From: Flavobacteriaceae bacterium
GTDB lineage: Bacteria; Bacteroidota; Bacteroidia; Flavobacteriales; Flavobacteriaceae
Direction of reading: 5' to 3'
DNA length: 17,206 nt
Assembly: GCA_030613745.1 (NCBI GenBank)
Contig: JAUWLK010000024.1
Span: 1-17,206, forward strand
Each line of letters opens with the position of its first letter. The first letter of the stretch is position 1. Under the pieces are notes generated by a model that was given only the letters and a program-made list of their open reading frames with translations, ran no database searches and had not been told where the DNA came from. Made by a program: the position numbers and the translations under genes. Below, one piece after another: positions 15,207-17,206 of the stretch.

Positions 15207-16220
15207 TTGAAATTTGGAGCTGATAAGATTAGAACGAAAGTTTATATTGCTTTATTATTTTTATTTGGGGTTATTACCATAGGTGTCATAGGTTTTATTC
15301 TGATCTCAGGTTATAGTTTTATAAATGCCCTTTATATGACTATAATAACTATTTCAACAGTTGGCTTTAAAGAAGTAGAACCTTTAGATGATGAATCAAA
15401 AATATTTACGGTACTTTTAATATTGACCAGTATTGTTATTTATGGATATGTCATTTCGGTATTAACGGAGTATATTTCAAATAATAAACTATTTGAGGAA
15501 CTTAAATTTAAGAAAGTGCAAAAAAAAATAGACAAACTTAAAGGTCATACCATTGTTTGTGGTTATGGAAGAAATGGTAAACAAGCAATATCTAAATTAC
15601 TCAGTTATAAAGAATCTTGTGTAATAGTTGAAAGTAGCATTGAATTAATAGATGTGATTGAACATAAAAAGAATGTCTTATACGTTAAAGGCGATGCGAC
15701 CGATGATGAAACTTTGTTAAAAGCAGGAATTGCTAGAGCTTCTGGTTTAATTACAACTTTACCATCTGATGCAGATAATTTGTATGTAGTACTTTCAGCA
15801 AGACAATTAAATAAAAGCTGTACAATCGTAAGTAGGGCATCTAATGATTCATCATACAGTAAATTAATAATTGCTGGTGCTGATAATGTAATTATGCCAG
15901 ATAAATTAGGTGGAGCGCACATGGCTTCTCTTGTAGTAACACCTGATATTATGGAATTTATAGATAGACTTTCTATTGAAGGAGAAAGTTCTACAAACTT
16001 AGAAGAAATTTTAATTCAAAATTTACCTAAAGAATATCATTCTAAATCAATTTTAGATTTAGATTTAAGGAGAAAAACAGGATGTACAGTAATAGGTTTT
16101 AAAACTCCTGATAAAGAATATGTCATAAACCCTGAGGCTACTACTATATTAACTCCCAATTCAAAACTTATAGTATTGGGAAAACCAGAACAAATAGAAA
16201 AATTACATCAATTTTTTTAA
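15207..16220 (+). CDS. K+ channel with pore loop and TrkA-N/RCK regulatory domain
   Basis: The 337-residue protein has a two-helix pore (membrane segments about 12-34 and 65-90) with a pore loop at 38-56, then a cytoplasmic RCK module. The selectivity filter reads STVGF (50-54) where classical K+ channels have TVGYG, so Phe replaces Tyr and Lys the second Gly. The RCK domain shows GYGRNG at 119-124, an acidic Glu142 ending the second strand, and a C-terminal RCK-C/TrkA-C part (about 250-337). RCK domains bind nucleotides or Ca2+ to gate K+ flow. The start must be TTG at 15207, since no ATG precedes the first membrane segment. It follows PspC by 19 bases, and its stop touches the next gene's ATG with no spacer. 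Confidence 0.93.
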   Translation: MKFGADKIRTKVYIALLFLFGVITIGVIGFILISGYSFINALYMTIITISTVGFKEVEPLDDESKIFTVLLILTSIVIYGYVISVLTEYISNNKLFEELKFKKVQKKIDKLKGHTIVCGYGRNGKQAISKLLSYKESCVIVESSIELIDVIEHKKNVLYVKGDATDDETLLKAGIARASGLITTLPSDADNLYVVLSARQLNKSCTIVSRASNDSSYSKLIIAGADNVIMPDKLGGAHMASLVVTPDIMEFIDRLSIEGESSTNLEEILIQNLPKEYHSKSILDLDLRRKTGCTVIGFKTPDKEYVINPEATTILTPNSKLIVLGKPEQIEKLHQFF

Positions 16221-17144
16221 ATGGAAAAAGTTGTAATAACAGGTAGTAATGGTTTATTAGGGCAAAAGCTAGTAAAATTCTTATTGGCTAAAAATACTTT
16301 AGAAATTCATGCTTTATCCAAAGGAGAAAATCGCATGATTAATACTAAAGGTTACAACTATTATAATATAGATATTACCCAAGCAAAAATATTAACCAAT
16401 TTGGTTAATAAAATTCAACCCCATTATATTATTAATACTGCTGCAATGACTAATGTAGACACCTGTGAATTACATAAAGCAGAATGCGATGCAATAAATG
16501 TTGATGCTGTTAATACATTGTCGAAGATTTGTAAAAAAAATAAGATTCATTTAATTCATATTTCAACCGATTTTATTTTTGATGGAGAAAAAGAAGGTTA
16601 CTATACAGAAGAAGATAAACCTAATCCGGTAAATTATTATGGTCTGTCAAAATTGAAATCAGAAAAAATTATTATAAAATCTAAAATTAAATACACAATT
16701 TTACGTACTATTTTAGTTTATGGATTAGTCGATAGAAATGAAAGAAGTAACATAGTGCTTTGGATAAAAAATTCAATTGAAAATAAAAATAAAATTAATG
16801 TTGTAACTGATCAATATCGGATGCCAACTTTGGTAGATGATTTAGCTGAAGCTTGTCTGCTTGCAATTGAACATGATGCAATAGGAATATATAATATATC
16901 TAGCAACCAACTTTTGAGTATTTATGATATGGCAATAGAAGTCGCAAATGCATTTGATTTAGATAAAAATTATATCACTTCTATTGAGACTACGCAATTA
17001 AATTTACCTGCAAAACGACCTTTCAAAACAGGATTTGATTTAAATAAGTCAATAAGTCAATTAAAATTACCTTCCTATTCTTTTACAGAAAGATTACAAG
17101 TTTTTAAAAATCAGTTAGCTAGCTATGAAGGCAGTTCATTATAG
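16221..17144 (+). CDS. RmlD-like SDR (NAD(P)-dependent dTDP-4-dehydrorhamnose reductase family)
   Basis: This 307-residue Rossmann protein has the extended-SDR nucleotide motif GSNGLLG at 8-14, NTAAMTNVD at 72-80, the catalytic Ser/Thr at 115-116, and YGLSK with Tyr140 and Lys144. STDFIFDG (115-122) is a strong RmlD-family hallmark; RmlD makes dTDP-L-rhamnose for surface polysaccharides. Gene order argues for caution: no rmlA, rmlB or rmlC lies nearby, and the gene starts directly at the stop of the K+ channel gene. It could instead be a related sugar-nucleotide or other reductase, so the exact substrate is open and I do not assign rmlD. Confidence 0.85.
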   Translation: MEKVVITGSNGLLGQKLVKFLLAKNTLEIHALSKGENRMINTKGYNYYNIDITQAKILTNLVNKIQPHYIINTAAMTNVDTCELHKAECDAINVDAVNTLSKICKKNKIHLIHISTDFIFDGEKEGYYTEEDKPNPVNYYGLSKLKSEKIIIKSKIKYTILRTILVYGLVDRNERSNIVLWIKNSIENKNKINVVTDQYRMPTLVDDLAEACLLAIEHDAIGIYNISSNQLLSIYDMAIEVANAFDLDKNYITSIETTQLNLPAKRPFKTGFDLNKSISQLKLPSYSFTERLQVFKNQLASYEGSSL

Positions 17145-17167
17145 TAAAATATCTATGAATTTGTTAA

Positions 17168-17175
17168 TAACTTTG
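17168..17175 (+). promoter_or_regulatory. Candidate -7 box (TAACTTTG) for an off-window gene
   Basis: TAACTTTG matches TAnnTTTG and sits in the 62-base tail after the reductase gene, where the next plus-strand gene would be expected to start. A related TATAACTTTT follows near the end of the window. No -33 element is clear and the gene itself is not visible. Confidence 0.3.
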
Positions 17176-17206
17176 TTGTGATTTTTATTTTATACTTATA
17201 ACTTTT

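Noticed and set aside
15605..15922. 105-codon minus-strand frame inside the K+ channel gene
   Set aside because: It is antisense to the RCK domain, whose motifs are intact in the plus frame; it looks like a composition shadow.
17160..17206. TTAATAAC/TATAAC repeats at the right end as DnaA boxes
   Set aside because: They differ from TTATNCACA at several positions, and a promoter for the next gene explains them as well.

Overview
The window looks like chromosomal DNA of a Bacteroidota bacterium, most likely a member of the Flavobacteriia. Support comes from the very high A+T content, the lack of Shine-Dalgarno sequences, a few matches to the Bacteroidota -7 promoter motif TAnnTTTG, a fused alpha/beta E1 2-oxoacid dehydrogenase, a UvrA with a CPTT zinc-finger variant, a 75-residue PspC protein followed by a K+ channel, and a peptidase-like/beta-barrel fusion of a type I associate with this group. 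The genus cannot be fixed. I see no insertion sequence, phage gene, CRISPR array, rRNA or tRNA.

Layout. Every confident gene between 16 and 14160 is on the minus strand, and everything from 14960 on is on the plus strand. (1) 16-2140: a three-gene ferredoxin-dependent 2-oxoacid oxidoreductase cluster (4Fe-4S delta subunit, VorB-like alpha, TPP-binding beta). A gamma subunit, if present, lies beyond the left edge. (2) 2301-4751: a fused E1 of a branched-chain 2-oxoacid dehydrogenase, upstream of and co-oriented with (1). (3) 4915-7728: a secreted protein with an M1-peptidase-like region that lacks HExxH, joined to an outer-membrane beta-barrel. (4) 7845-11449: a LOG/TIGR00730 nucleotide-processing protein behind the excinuclease gene uvrA. 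(5) 11471-11737: a short spacer with a 29-codon plus-strand ORF and two terminator-like hairpins. (6) 11738-14160: two tandem DUF1538 membrane proteins, a divergent P-II-like protein and a two-CBS-domain protein. (7) 14161-14959: an 800-base divergent intergenic region. (8) 14960-17144: a tightly packed PspC, K+ channel/TrkA-N and RmlD-like reductase operon.

How the genes fit together. Regions 1 and 2 both act on 2-oxo acids, one passing electrons to ferredoxin and the other feeding an E2/E3 complex that makes NADH, so the cell may have two outlets for branched-chain amino-acid carbon. Region 6 is the most novel system here: a paired membrane protein of unknown function beside two small proteins of families that usually bind adenylate nucleotides, which reads like a metabolically gated transporter. 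Region 8 joins an envelope-stress-type small membrane protein to a ligand-gated K+ channel. The remaining genes are housekeeping.
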